Below the pieces are notes generated by a model. The model was not told where the DNA came from and ran no database searches. It was given only the letters and a program-made list of their open reading frames with translations. A stretch of DNA of 64,000 nucleotides from Streptomyces longwoodensis (GTDB taxonomy: Bacteria > Actinomycetota > Actinomycetes > Streptomycetales > Streptomycetaceae): the NCBI RefSeq assembly GCF_001514125.1, contig NZ_KQ948564.1, positions 1,408 to 65,407 of the forward strand, given 5' to 3'. Of the stretch, positions 33,535-42,795 are shown in pieces; the stretch's first letter is position 1; the number at the start of each line of letters is the position of its first letter. The translations under genes were made by a program, and so were the position numbers.

Positions 33535-35049
33535 AGCCACCCCACCGACGACCAGCCCGACCCCGTCGACCCCCTCGACGCCTTCGAGGACCTCATCGCG
33601 GAGGAGACCACCCGCGACCCCGACCTGGCGGTGATCGAGGCCGGCAGCCGCACCCTGCGCACCCAGGGCGGCGCGCAGCAGGCCGACGTGCCGGCCCGCC
33701 CGGAGGACCCCGAGGTCGACCGCGCCCTGCGCGAGGTCGAGGCGGAGCTGGCCTCCCGCTGGGGCGAGACCAAGCTGGAGCCGTCGGTCAGCCGGATCGC
33801 CGCGCTGATGGACGTCCTCGGCGAGCCGCAGCGGTCGTACCCCTCGATCCACATCACCGGCACCAACGGCAAGACCTCCACGGCCCGCATGATCGAGGCC
33901 CTGCTCGGCGCCTTCGAGCTGCGCACCGGCCGCTACACCAGCCCTCACGTGCAGTCGATCACCGAGCGCATCAGCCTCGACGGCGCCCCGATCTCGGCCG
34001 AGCGCTTCATCGAGACGTACCGGGACGTCCAGCCGTACGTCGAGATGGTCGACGCGCAGCAGGAGTACCGGCTGTCGTTCTTCGAGGTGCTGACCGGCAT
34101 GGCGTACGCCGCGTTCGCGGACGCGCCCGTGGACGTCGCCGTCGTCGAGGTGGGCATGGGCGGCTCCTGGGACGCCACCAACGTCATCGACGGTGACGTG
34201 GCCGTCGTGACGCCCATCGACCTGGACCACACCGACCGGCTGGGCGACACGCACGCGGCGATCGCGGGGGAGAAGGCCGGCATCGTCAAGCAGGACGCCA
34301 CGGTCGTCCTGGCCCAGCAGCCGGTCGACGCCGCACAGGTGCTGCTGAAGAAGGCCGTCGAGGTGAACGCCACCGTGGCCCGCGAGGGGCTGGAGTTCGG
34401 CGTCGTCGCCCGGCAGGTGGCCGTCGGCGGGCAGCTGGTCACGCTGCGCGGCCTGGGCGGCGAGTACCCCGAGGTGTACCTGCCGCTGCACGGCGCCCAC
34501 CAGGCGCACAACGCGGCCGTCGCCCTCGCCGCCGTGGAGGCGTTCTTCGGCGTCGGCGCCCAGCGCGCCGAGCAGCTCGACGTCGACACCGTGCGCAAGG
34601 CGTTCGCGGCCGTCTCCTCCCCGGGCCGCCTGGAGGTCGTAAGGCGGTCGCCGACCGTCGTCCTGGACGCCGCCCACAACCCGGCGGGCGCCCGCGTCAC
34701 CGCGGAGGCGGTCGGCGAGGCGTTCGACTTCAGCCGGCTGATCGGCGTGGTGGGCGCGAGCGGCGACAAGGACGTGCGGGGCCTGCTGGAGGCGTTCGAG
34801 CCGATCTTCGCGGAGGTCGTCGTCACGCAGAACTCCAGCCAGCGCGCCATGGACGCCGACGAGCTGGCCGCGCTGGCCGTCGAGGTGTTCGGCGAGGAGC
34901 GCGTCCAGGTCGAGCCGCGGCTGCCGGACGCGCTGGAGGCGGCGATCACGCTCGCCGAGGAGGAGGGCGAGTTCGCCGGCGGGGGCGTGCTCGTCACCGG
35001 TTCCGTCATCACGGTGGGCGAGGCACGCCTGCTGCTGGGAAAGGGCTGA
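33532..35049 (+). CDS. folC: bifunctional folylpolyglutamate/dihydrofolate synthase
   Basis: The 505-aa enzyme adds glutamate to folates (and to dihydropteroate). The N-terminal 80 residues are an acidic, actinobacteria-type extension. The Mur-ligase ATP site is ITGTNGKTST with Lys114, followed by the conserved GRYTSPHV and the metal or substrate loop LDHTDRLG. VLDAAHNPAGA marks the C-terminal domain, which ends GSVITVGEARLLLGKG. The next gene starts 9 bp after it, so DUF4233 is cotranscribed. Confidence 0.95.
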   Translation: MSHPTDDQPDPVDPLDAFEDLIAEETTRDPDLAVIEAGSRTLRTQGGAQQADVPARPEDPEVDRALREVEAELASRWGETKLEPSVSRIAALMDVLGEPQRSYPSIHITGTNGKTSTARMIEALLGAFELRTGRYTSPHVQSITERISLDGAPISAERFIETYRDVQPYVEMVDAQQEYRLSFFEVLTGMAYAAFADAPVDVAVVEVGMGGSWDATNVIDGDVAVVTPIDLDHTDRLGDTHAAIAGEKAGIVKQDATVVLAQQPVDAAQVLLKKAVEVNATVAREGLEFGVVARQVAVGGQLVTLRGLGGEYPEVYLPLHGAHQAHNAAVALAAVEAFFGVGAQRAEQLDVDTVRKAFAAVSSPGRLEVVRRSPTVVLDAAHNPAGARVTAEAVGEAFDFSRLIGVVGASGDKDVRGLLEAFEPIFAEVVVTQNSSQRAMDADELAALAVEVFGEERVQVEPRLPDALEAAITLAEEEGEFAGGGVLVTGSVITVGEARLLLGKG

Positions 35050-35058
35050 GGTCCGACA

Positions 35059-35415
35059 GTGCGTACGCTTTGCTCCTCGACGCTGATCGGCGAGTTCTTC
35101 GTCGTCGGGTTCGCCGGTCTGGTCGCCATGAAGGACCCCGACCTGTCCACGGGCACGGTGTGGACGGTGTGCGGGATCGCCATGTTCCTGTGCGTCGCGC
35201 TGTGCGGGGTGGTCACCCGGCCCGCGGGCGTCGTGCTGGGCTGGGCGCTGCAGATCGCGCTGGTCGCGTCCGGGTTCTTCGTGCCGATGATGTTCTTCCT
35301 GGGTGTGGTGTTCGCGGCCCTGTGGTGGGCCTCGGTGCACTTCGGCCGCAAGGTCGAGGAGGCCAAGGCGAGGTTCGCGGCGCAGAGCGGCTCCGGCAGC
35401 CCTGACGCTGTGTGA
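35059..35415 (+). CDS. DUF4233 membrane protein
   Basis: The 118-aa product has four short hydrophobic helices (LIGEFFVVGFAGLVA, TVWTVCGIAMFLCVALCGVV, GVVLGWALQIALVASGFFV, MMFFLGVVFAALWWASV) and a basic C-tail. It matches the DUF4233 family, which is nearly always found just downstream of folC in actinobacteria. Function unknown; a transport or membrane-anchoring role for folate enzymes has no direct support. Its stop lies inside the putative ndk promoter region. Confidence 0.85.
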   Translation: MRTLCSSTLIGEFFVVGFAGLVAMKDPDLSTGTVWTVCGIAMFLCVALCGVVTRPAGVVLGWALQIALVASGFFVPMMFFLGVVFAALWWASVHFGRKVEEAKARFAAQSGSGSPDAV

Positions 35416-35448
35416 CAGCCGCCCCGACACGCCCTGTAACCTCAGGGC
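35412..35448 (+). promoter_or_regulatory. ndk promoter with -10 inside a palindrome
   Basis: A possible -35 GTGACA (35412-35417) and -10 TAACCT (35437-35442) are 19 bp apart. The -10 is exactly the loop of a perfect 6-bp inverted repeat, GCCCTG (35431-35436) and CAGGGC (35443-35448), so a bound dimer would block the promoter. Confidence 0.45.
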
Positions 35449-35496
35449 CAGTCGTGTCGTCCCACCGCACACCTGGCAGGAAGAAGGAGTCCCCCC

Positions 35497-35910
35497 GTGA
35501 CCCAGCGCACCCTCGTCCTCCTCAAGCCCGACGCCGTCCGTCGTGGCCTGACCGGCGAGATCATCGGCCGTATCGAGCGCAAGGCGGACTGGCGGATCAC
35601 CGCGCTGGAGCTGCGCACGCTGGACCGGGCCACGCTGGAGCAGCACTACGGCGAGCACGTCGGCAAGCCGTTCTACGAGCCGCTGGTGGAGTTCATGTCC
35701 TCCGGCCCGGTGGTGGCGCTGATCGTCGAGGGTGAGCGGGTCATCGAGGGCGTCCGCCAGCTGGCCGGCCCGACCGACCCGATCGCCGCGGCGCCGGGCT
35801 CCATCCGGGGAGACTACGGCGTGATCGTCCGCGAGAACCTGATCCACGCCTCGGACTCGGAACAGTCCGCGGAGCGCGAGGTCAAGCTCTTCTTCCCGCA
35901 CCACGCCTGA
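35497..35910 (+). CDS. ndk: nucleoside diphosphate kinase
   Basis: GTG 35497 follows AAGAAGGAG. The 137-aa enzyme passes phosphate from ATP to nucleoside diphosphates through a histidine. The active site NLIHASDS, the start TLVLLKPDAVRRGL, the Kpn loop and the normal family length are all clear. It lies between folC and mreB and is transcribed with the same strand, probably from its own promoter. Confidence 0.97.
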   Translation: MTQRTLVLLKPDAVRRGLTGEIIGRIERKADWRITALELRTLDRATLEQHYGEHVGKPFYEPLVEFMSSGPVVALIVEGERVIEGVRQLAGPTDPIAAAPGSIRGDYGVIVRENLIHASDSEQSAEREVKLFFPHHA

Positions 35911-36272
35911 CCTTGCTCCCCCCGGGGGTGCCCCCAGGTGCCCCCGTCCCCGCGACACGGCCGGGCCGTCCCACTCCCCGGACGGATTTTTCGTGGATCT
36001 TTCTGAGGGTCCGTCAGATCGGTGGCCGGTCTGACCTGCGGTGAGCGTGCGTTTTCGGCCGTGGCTCGGCATATGCGGTGCCGATCGGGGGAACGCGTGC
36101 CCCCGATGGGTCGTCTCACCAAGCGGCCCGGCCGGTCATCTGCTGACAATGGCCAGGACCCTCGCGCAGTGTTCGTGCAGGCGCGTTTACGATGGAAGCC
36201 TTCACGTCACAGCACCCACCTCGCCGACCTGAAAAGCCCTCAAAAGCTCGTGGGAAGGCCAGACGAATCCTG
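35911..36272 (+). promoter_or_regulatory. mreB upstream region
   Basis: This 362-bp gap has no gene. A hairpin ATCGGGGG/CCCCCGAT (36084-36091 and 36100-36107) could end ndk transcription. TACGAT (36188-36193) is a good -10 for mreB with a poor -35, and CTGACA (36143-36148) is a second -35-like box. mreB of S. coelicolor is reported to have several promoters, which fits a long control region. The start ATG at 36273 has GGGAAGG about 14 bases upstream. Confidence 0.5.
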
Positions 36273-37304
36273 ATGGGGAACTCAATGTCGTTCATCGGCC
36301 GTGACATGGCTGTCGACCTCGGGACCGCCAACACGCTGGTGTACGTCAGGGGTCGCGGGATCGTACTGAACGAGCCGTCCGTCGTCGCGATCAACACCAA
36401 CACCGGTGGCATCCTCGCGGTCGGCGCCGAAGCGAAGAAGATGATCGGGCGCACGCCGGGCAACATCGTCGCCGTGCGCCCGCTGAAGGACGGCGTGATC
36501 GCCGACTTCGAGATCACCGAGCGAATGCTCCGCTACTTCATCCTGAAGATCCACAAGCGGCGGTATCTCGCCCGGCCGCGCGTCGTCGTGTGCGTGCCCT
36601 CCGGCATCACCGGCGTCGAGCGCCGCGCCGTCATCGAGGCGTCGACCCAGGCCGGCGCCCGCCAGGTGCACATCATCGAGGAGCCCATGGCCGCGGCCAT
36701 CGGTTCCGGCCTGCCGGTCCACGAGGCCACGGGCAACATGGTGGTGGACATCGGCGGCGGCACCACGGAGGTCGCGGTCATCTCGCTCGGCGGCATCGTC
36801 ACCGCCCAGTCCATCCGCGTCGCGGGCGACGAGCTGGACAACGCGATCATCCAGCACATCAAGAAGGAGTACTCCCTCCTCCTGGGTGAGCGGACGGCCG
36901 AGCAGATCAAGATCACCATCGGCTCGGCGTACGACCTCGACTCCGACGAGCACACCGAGATCCGCGGCCGGGACCTCGTCTCGGGACTGCCCAAGACGGT
37001 CGTCATCTCCGCCGCGGAGGTCCGCAAGGCGATCGAGGAGCCGGTCAACGCCATCGTGGACGCCGTGAAGACCACGCTCGACAAGTGCCCGCCCGAGCTG
37101 TCCGGCGACATCATGGACCGCGGGATCGTGCTCACCGGCGGCGGCGCCCTGCTGCGCGGTCTGGACGAGCGGCTGCGGCGCGAGACCGGCATGCCGATCC
37201 ACATCGCCGAGGACCCGCTGGACAGCGTGGCGCTCGGCTCCGGCAAGTGCGTCGAGGAGTTCGAGGCCCTCCAGCAGGTCCTGGACGCCGCGCCGCGCAG
37301 ATGA
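36273..37304 (+). CDS. mreB: rod-shape determining actin-like protein MreB
   Basis: The 343-aa product starts MGNSMSFIGRDMAVDLGTAN. The actin-fold ATP motifs are clear: DLGTANTLVYV (phosphate 1), VVDIGGGTTEVAV (phosphate 2) and GIVLTGGGALLRGL (adenosine). Its length matches S. coelicolor MreB. In streptomycetes MreB acts in spore-wall formation rather than in vegetative growth, together with the MreC, MreD, Pbp2 and RodA proteins encoded next. A hairpin follows the gene. Confidence 0.97.
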   Translation: MGNSMSFIGRDMAVDLGTANTLVYVRGRGIVLNEPSVVAINTNTGGILAVGAEAKKMIGRTPGNIVAVRPLKDGVIADFEITERMLRYFILKIHKRRYLARPRVVVCVPSGITGVERRAVIEASTQAGARQVHIIEEPMAAAIGSGLPVHEATGNMVVDIGGGTTEVAVISLGGIVTAQSIRVAGDELDNAIIQHIKKEYSLLLGERTAEQIKITIGSAYDLDSDEHTEIRGRDLVSGLPKTVVISAAEVRKAIEEPVNAIVDAVKTTLDKCPPELSGDIMDRGIVLTGGGALLRGLDERLRRETGMPIHIAEDPLDSVALGSGKCVEEFEALQQVLDAAPRR

Positions 37305-37319
37305 GGTAACGCTTCGATT

Positions 37320-37352
37320 CCGCCGCACGGGAGCACTTCCCTCGTGCGGCGG
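37320..37352 (+). terminator. hairpin between mreB and mreC (attenuator)
   Basis: CCGCCGCACG (37320-37329) pairs with CGTGCGGCGG (37343-37352) around a 13-nt loop. It sits in the 156-bp gap and could reduce readthrough from mreB into mreC, making MreB more abundant than the membrane proteins. Confidence 0.6.
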
Positions 37353-37460
37353 ATCGTCGCTCCCGAGGCATAAGCTCCCACGCAAGACCCCGCGGACCCG
37401 TCGGCGTCGCGCCGACCGGGTCACCCGAAATTCCTAGAGGGAAGGGCACGGCCGCCGCAC

Positions 37461-38417
37461 GTGAGGGACACGAAAGAGAGCCGGCTGCTGCTGGTGCTGC
37501 TGGTCGCCGTCGCGTTCGCGCTGATCACGGTGGACATCCGCGGCGGGCAGGACTCGCCGGTCGACGGTGCCCGGCAGGCCGCGGCCGCGGCCTTCGGTCC
37601 CATCGAGAACGGCGTGTCCTCCGCGGTCGACCCGGTCGGCAACGCCGTCTCCGCGGTGCGCGACTCCGGGGAGCGCCACGACCGGCTCGCCGCGCTGGAG
37701 AAGGAGAACGCCGCGCTCAAGGCGAAGCTCGGCAGCGACGACCGCAACCGCAGCCGTCTCGCCCAGCTCGACAGGATGCTCAAGATCGCCGGCGACGGCC
37801 AGTACGGCATCAAGGGCGCCCAGGTCATCGCGATAGGAGCGGCCCAGGGCTTCTCCTGGACCCTCACCATCGACGTCGGCGCCGACGACGGCATCCGGCG
37901 CGACATGACCGTCCTCAACGGCGACGGGCTGGTCGGCCGGGTCACCACCGTCGGCCCGCACACCGCCACCGTGCTCCTCGCCAACGACCCCGACTTCACC
38001 GTGGGCACCCGCATGGAGTCCACCGACGAACTCGGCTTCGCCTCCGGGCAGGGCGACCGCCCGCTGCGCGTCGAACTCCTCAACGGCAAGGCCGAGGTGA
38101 AGAAGGGCGACCGGCTCGTCACCTTCGGCTCGCAGGCCGACAAGCCCTTCGTGCCCGGCGTCCCGGTCGGCGTCGTCTCCCGCGTCGACCCCTCCGGCGG
38201 CGACCTCACCCGCACCCTCTACGTCACGCCGTACGTCAGCTTCACCCAGCTCGACGTCGTCGGCGTCGTCGTCCAGGCCCCGAAGAAGGACCCGCGCGAC
38301 ACGGTCCTGCCCGCCAAGCCGAAGCCGACGCCCGTCCCGACGGTCACCGTCACGGTCACCCCGGGCGCCGGGACGCCCGCGGGCGGGCAGCAAGACGGCC
38401 GGCCAGAGCAGCAGTAG
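37461..38417 (+). CDS. mreC: rod-shape determining protein MreC
   Basis: The 318-aa protein begins with a basic stretch and one membrane helix (LLLVLLVAVAFALITVDIRG). A coiled coil follows (about 70-110, HDRLAALEKENAALKAKL), then the two beta-barrel MreC domains (QGFSWTLTIDVGADDGIRRD, VPVGVVSRVDPSG). It ends in a Pro/Thr/Val tail. MreC spans the wall space and links MreB to the penicillin-binding protein. mreD follows 15 bp later, so they are coexpressed. Confidence 0.95.
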   Translation: MRDTKESRLLLVLLVAVAFALITVDIRGGQDSPVDGARQAAAAAFGPIENGVSSAVDPVGNAVSAVRDSGERHDRLAALEKENAALKAKLGSDDRNRSRLAQLDRMLKIAGDGQYGIKGAQVIAIGAAQGFSWTLTIDVGADDGIRRDMTVLNGDGLVGRVTTVGPHTATVLLANDPDFTVGTRMESTDELGFASGQGDRPLRVELLNGKAEVKKGDRLVTFGSQADKPFVPGVPVGVVSRVDPSGGDLTRTLYVTPYVSFTQLDVVGVVVQAPKKDPRDTVLPAKPKPTPVPTVTVTVTPGAGTPAGGQQDGRPEQQ

Positions 38418-38432
38418 GAGCTGACTTCCCCC

Positions 38433-39104
38433 ATGCGCGTCAACCGGATCCTGCTCTCCACGGCGCTGGTCGTCGTCGCCCTGGTGGTCCAGGTGAGCGT
38501 CCTCGCCCGCCTCCACCTGCCCGGCGCCGTCCCCGACCTGCTGCTCCTCACCGTCCTCGCCCTCGCGATGGTCTACGGCCACGTCGGCGGCGCCCTCGTC
38601 GGCTTCGGCGCGGGCCTGCTGGCCGACCTCGCCCCGCCCGCCGACCACGCGGCCGGCCGCTACGCCCTGGTGCTGTGCGTCATCGGCTACGCGGCCGGGC
38701 TGGTCAAGCCGGAGAACGGCCGCCTGAAGTCCGCGACCGGCCCGATGCTCGTGGTGGTCGGCGCCGCCGTCGGCTCCACGCTGCTGTACGCCGGGGTGGG
38801 CGCCCTGGTCGGCGACACCGCCGCCCGCCACGTGGGCCTGCCCGGGCTGCTGTTCAGCGCCGCCCTGTACGACCTGCTGCTCGCGCCGTTCGTGGTGCCC
38901 GCCGTGATGGCGCTGGCCCGCCGCGCCGAGAACGACCCGCTGGCCGAGACCACCTCCGCCGCCAAGGCCACCGACATCTCCTCCGGCTGGCTCGCCTCCG
39001 GCACGGGACTGCGCATCGGCGGCCAGCGCGGCGGCCTGCGCATGAAGACGGCCCGCTCGCGCACGGCCCGGGCCGGGCGCATCAAGGGGGTCAAGCGGCT
39101 GTGA
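38433..39104 (+). CDS. mreD: rod-shape determining protein MreD
   Basis: The 223-aa polytopic protein has about five to six membrane helices in residues 5-165 and a long basic C-terminal tail (SGWLASGTGLRIGGQRGG, RTARAGRIKGVKRL). Order after mreC and its hydrophobic profile identify it, as sequence conservation of MreD is weak. It forms part of the elongation complex with MreC and RodA. The 131-bp gap after it may hold an internal promoter for pbp2. Confidence 0.9.
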   Translation: MRVNRILLSTALVVVALVVQVSVLARLHLPGAVPDLLLLTVLALAMVYGHVGGALVGFGAGLLADLAPPADHAAGRYALVLCVIGYAAGLVKPENGRLKSATGPMLVVVGAAVGSTLLYAGVGALVGDTAARHVGLPGLLFSAALYDLLLAPFVVPAVMALARRAENDPLAETTSAAKATDISSGWLASGTGLRIGGQRGGLRMKTARSRTARAGRIKGVKRL

Positions 39105-39235
39105 GGTGCGAGGAGTTCACCCGGACGGGGGAGCCCCGGCCGGAACCGGGCCGCACGGGCCCGTCGTTCATGATTCGTACGCGGTCGCGAGTGGCCGCAC
39201 ATCCGTACCGGCGTTGAGAGGGGGAGGCAGCCGCA

Positions 39236-41521
39236 GTGACCAACATTCCCGAGACCGGCCGGACGCCACGCGTCCAGATCCGGCTCATCGTGATCCAGAT
39301 CCTCGTCCTCTCCCTCCTCGGCACCCTCGGCGGCCGCCTGTGGTACCTCCAGATCCGTGAGGGCGCGGCGTACGCCAAGGAGGCTTCGGGCAACCACGTC
39401 CAGCAGGTCGTCGACCCCGCCGTGCGCGGCTCGATCCTGGACGCGCGCGGAGTGCCCCTCGCCGACAACGAGACACGGCTCGTGGTCTCCGCCTCCCGCA
39501 CCGACCTGCTGAAGCAGAAGGACGACGGCAAGGCGGTGCTGACCAAGCTGGCCGGCGTCCTCGGCATGGCCCCGGCCGACGTCATGATGAAGGTCCGGCT
39601 GTGCGACGCCAAGACCCCCCAGCCCTGCTGGAACGGCTCGCCGTACCAGCCCATCCCCATCACCGACGAGGCCACGCCCAAGCAGGCCCTGCAGATCCGC
39701 GAGCGCGCCGAGGACTTCCCCGGCATCAGCGCCGAGCCGCAGGCCGTGCGCCGGTACGCGGCACCCGGCAAGTCCAACGCCGCGCAGGTCCTCGGCTACC
39801 TCTCGCCGGTCACCGACGACGAGATCCAGCAGGCGCAGGACACCGACTCGCCGTACCTGCGCTCGGACCAGGTGGGCCGCTCCGGCCTGGAGCGCCAGTA
39901 CGACAAGCAGCTGCGCGGCAAGGCCGGCGTCACCCGCTACGAGGTGGACAACCTCGGCCGGGTCATCGGCGAGGCCGAGGCGACCCCGGCCGAGCCCGGC
40001 TCCAACCTCGTCACCAGCATCGACGCGCGCGTGCAGCGGGTCGCGGAGTACGAGCTCAACACCGCCATGAAGAAGGCCCGGCAGCAGTTCGACAAGATCA
40101 CCGGGACCAACTACAAGGCGGACTCCGGCGCGGTCGTGGTGATGGAGGCCAAGACGGGCCGGGTCGTGGCCATGGCCTCGGCACCGACCTACGACCCGAA
40201 CGTGTGGGTGGGCGGCATCTCCGCCAAGGACTACGCCCAGCTCACCGGCAAGAAGTCCGACTACCCGCTGCTCAACCGCGCCATACAGGGTCAGGCGGCG
40301 CCCGGTTCGACGTTCAAGGTGGTCTCCACGGCCGCCGCGGTCGAGGCCGGCTACGAGTTCGACGGCCACTACCCCTGCACCAGCGCCTACTCGGTGGGCG
40401 GCCAGGTCTTCAACAACTTCGAGGGCGAGAGCTTCGGCCCCATCTCGCTGGGCCGCGCCCTGGAGGTGTCCTGCGACACCGTCTTCTACGGCCTCGCGCA
40501 CAACGAGTGGAAGAAGGACGGCGGCATCAACCCGAAGAAGGGCGAGCCGAAGGACTTCTTCTACAAGGCGGCGCACCAGTTCGGCCTCGGCAAGGAGACC
40601 GGCGTCGACCTGCCCAACGAGGTCACCGGCCGCGTCCCGGACCGCCAGTGGAAGGAGAGCTACTGGAAGGCCAACAAGGACGCCTGGTGCCGGACCGGCA
40701 AGAAGGACGGCAGCTACGTCGAGAAGATCGCGTACGAGAACTGCCTCGAGGGCAACAAGATGCGCGCCGGTGACGAGATCAACTACTCCATCGGCCAGGG
40801 CGACACCCTCGTCACGCCGATCCAGGAGGCCGTGATCTACGGCGCCCTCGCCAACGGCGGCACCATGTACCACCCGACCATCGGCAAGGCGATCGTCAGC
40901 GCCGACGGGAAGACGGTCAGCGAGATCAAGCCGCGGAAGCAGGGCAGGCTGCCGATCACCAAGGCCACCCTGAAGGGCATGGACGCCGCCCTGGCGGGCG
41001 TGGTGACGCGCGGTACGGCCGCCTGGAAGTTCACGGGCTGGCCGCAGGAGCAGATCCCGCTGCACGCCAAGACCGGTACGGCCGAGGTCTACGGCAAGCA
41101 GACCACGTCGTGGCTGGCCACCTACACCAAGGACTACACGGTCATCATGACCATCGCCCAGGCCGGTACGGGTTCGGGCGCCTCCGGTGAGGCCGTGCGC
41201 AACATCTACAGCGCGATGTACGGCGTCCAGGCGGACGGTTCGATCGACCAGAAGAGGGCGCTGCTCCCCACGCCGCAGACCGCCCTGCCGAAGATCCAGG
41301 CGGACGGTTCGATCACCTCGCCGAAGATCTCCAAGGACCCGGCGAAGGACGCCCTGGCCGACGAGGAGGCCGCCCAGAAGGCCACCTCGCAGGGGACCGC
41401 CGCACCCGACGGGACCCAGCCCGCGGCGACCACCGGGTCGACCGGGACGACCAACCGCGACACCCGGCGCCGGCAGCGCCGACGAGGACGCGGGCGAGGA
41501 AGCCGGAGGGCCTGCACATGA
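39236..41521 (+). CDS. mrdA: penicillin-binding protein 2 (class B transpeptidase, MrdA)
   Basis: GTG 39236 follows GAGAGGGGGAGG. The 761-aa protein has one N-terminal membrane helix (VQIRLIVIQILVLSLLGTLG), a dimerisation or pedestal region and a transpeptidase domain. Catalytic motifs: S358-x-x-K361 in PGSTFK, S412-C-D414 in EVSCDTVF (Asp where SxN is classic, usual in this group) and K612-T-G in HAKTGTAE. It crosslinks peptidoglycan with RodA as partner. The C-terminal 70 residues are a Ser/Thr/Ala tail of low complexity ending in an Arg-rich stretch. rodA starts inside its stop (ATGA). Confidence 0.95.
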   Translation: MTNIPETGRTPRVQIRLIVIQILVLSLLGTLGGRLWYLQIREGAAYAKEASGNHVQQVVDPAVRGSILDARGVPLADNETRLVVSASRTDLLKQKDDGKAVLTKLAGVLGMAPADVMMKVRLCDAKTPQPCWNGSPYQPIPITDEATPKQALQIRERAEDFPGISAEPQAVRRYAAPGKSNAAQVLGYLSPVTDDEIQQAQDTDSPYLRSDQVGRSGLERQYDKQLRGKAGVTRYEVDNLGRVIGEAEATPAEPGSNLVTSIDARVQRVAEYELNTAMKKARQQFDKITGTNYKADSGAVVVMEAKTGRVVAMASAPTYDPNVWVGGISAKDYAQLTGKKSDYPLLNRAIQGQAAPGSTFKVVSTAAAVEAGYEFDGHYPCTSAYSVGGQVFNNFEGESFGPISLGRALEVSCDTVFYGLAHNEWKKDGGINPKKGEPKDFFYKAAHQFGLGKETGVDLPNEVTGRVPDRQWKESYWKANKDAWCRTGKKDGSYVEKIAYENCLEGNKMRAGDEINYSIGQGDTLVTPIQEAVIYGALANGGTMYHPTIGKAIVSADGKTVSEIKPRKQGRLPITKATLKGMDAALAGVVTRGTAAWKFTGWPQEQIPLHAKTGTAEVYGKQTTSWLATYTKDYTVIMTIAQAGTGSGASGEAVRNIYSAMYGVQADGSIDQKRALLPTPQTALPKIQADGSITSPKISKDPAKDALADEEAAQKATSQGTAAPDGTQPAATTGSTGTTNRDTRRRQRRRGRGRGSRRACT

Positions 41522-42717
41522 CCGGCGCGAACGGATTCTCCGTCTCGGGGTACGGCCCGGAGCGGGCCGGCTGGACCCGGGTCTTCGCCCGGGACGCGAT
41601 GGCCCGGCGGCTGGACTGGCCGATACTGCTCGCGGCGATCGCCCTGTCCGCCATCGGCTCGCTGCTGGTGTTCTCCGCGACCCGCAACCGCACCGAGATC
41701 AACCAGGGCGACCCGTACTACTTCCTGATCCGGCACGCCATGAACACCGGCATCGGGCTGGCCCTGATGATCGGCACGATCTGGCTCGGCCACCGCACCC
41801 TGCGCAACGCGGTGCCGGTCCTGTACGGCCTGTCGGTCCTCGGCATCCTGCTGGTGCTCACCCCGCTGGGCTCCACCGTCAACGGCGCCCACTCCTGGAT
41901 CGTGCTCGGCGGCGGCTTCTCGCTCCAGCCCTCGGAGTTCGTGAAGATCACGATCATCCTCGGCATGGCGATGCTGCTGTCGGCGCGGGTCGACGCGGGC
42001 GACAAGCCCTACCCCGACCACCGCACGGTGCTCCAGGCGCTGGGCCTGGCCGCGGTGCCCATGCTGATCGTGATGCTGATGCCCGACCTGGGCTCGGTCA
42101 TGGTCATGGTGATCATCGTGCTGGGCGTGCTGCTGGCCTCCGGCGCCTCCAACCGCTGGGTCTTCGGCCTGCTCGGCGCGGGCGCCCTGGGCGCGATCGC
42201 GGTCTGGCAGCTGCACGTCCTGGACGAGTACCAGATCGCCCGCTTCGCCGCCTTCGCCAACCCCGAGCTCGACCCGGCGGGCGTCGGCTACAACACCAAC
42301 CAGGCCCGGATCGCCATCGGCTCGGGCGGGCTGACCGGCGCCGGGCTGTTCCACGGCTCGCAGACCACCGGGCAGTTCGTGCCGGAGCAGCAGACCGACT
42401 TCGTCTTCACGGTCGCGGGCGAGGAGCTGGGCTTCGTCGGCGCCGGCCTGATCATCGTGCTGCTCGGTGTGGTGCTGTGGCGGGCCTGCCGGATCGCCCG
42501 CGACTCCAGCGACCTGTACGGCACGGTGGTCGCCGCGGGGATCGTGGCCTGGTTCGCCTTCCAGTCCTTCGAGAACGTCGGCATGACCCTCGGCATCATG
42601 CCGGTCACGGGCCTGCCGCTGCCGTTCGTGTCGTACGGCGGTACGTCGATGTTCGCGGTGTGGGTGGCGGTCGGACTGCTGCAGTCGATCAAGGTGCAGC
42701 GACCCCTGTCGGCGTGA
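41518..42717 (+). CDS. rodA: RodA/Sfr peptidoglycan glycosyltransferase (SEDS family)
   Basis: The 399-aa protein overlaps pbp2 by 4 nt. About ten membrane helices include the SEDS hallmarks: LGSTVNGAHSWIVLGGGFSL with QPSEFVKI, then GGLTGAGLFHGSQT, VPEQQTDFVFTVAGEELGF and LPLPFVSYGGTSM. The catalytic Asp of the family lies in the long outer loop between these. SEDS proteins polymerise lipid II and are paired with a class B PBP, here encoded directly upstream. The S. coelicolor homologue is sfr. The mre operon ends here. Confidence 0.95.
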   Translation: MTGANGFSVSGYGPERAGWTRVFARDAMARRLDWPILLAAIALSAIGSLLVFSATRNRTEINQGDPYYFLIRHAMNTGIGLALMIGTIWLGHRTLRNAVPVLYGLSVLGILLVLTPLGSTVNGAHSWIVLGGGFSLQPSEFVKITIILGMAMLLSARVDAGDKPYPDHRTVLQALGLAAVPMLIVMLMPDLGSVMVMVIIVLGVLLASGASNRWVFGLLGAGALGAIAVWQLHVLDEYQIARFAAFANPELDPAGVGYNTNQARIAIGSGGLTGAGLFHGSQTTGQFVPEQQTDFVFTVAGEELGFVGAGLIIVLLGVVLWRACRIARDSSDLYGTVVAAGIVAWFAFQSFENVGMTLGIMPVTGLPLPFVSYGGTSMFAVWVAVGLLQSIKVQRPLSA

Positions 42718-42780
42718 CGCCGGTGCGCCGGAGACGCCCGGCGCACCGCCCGCGCACTGCCGTCGCGCGCCGGCCGGAAC

Positions 42781-42795
42781 TAGAGTCGGCTCATG
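42781..42795 (+). promoter_or_regulatory. leaderless promoter of the CYTH-CHAD gene
   Basis: TAGAGT (42781-42786) ends six bases before ATG 42793, and there is no ribosome site. The message probably starts at the A of ATG. Confidence 0.55.
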
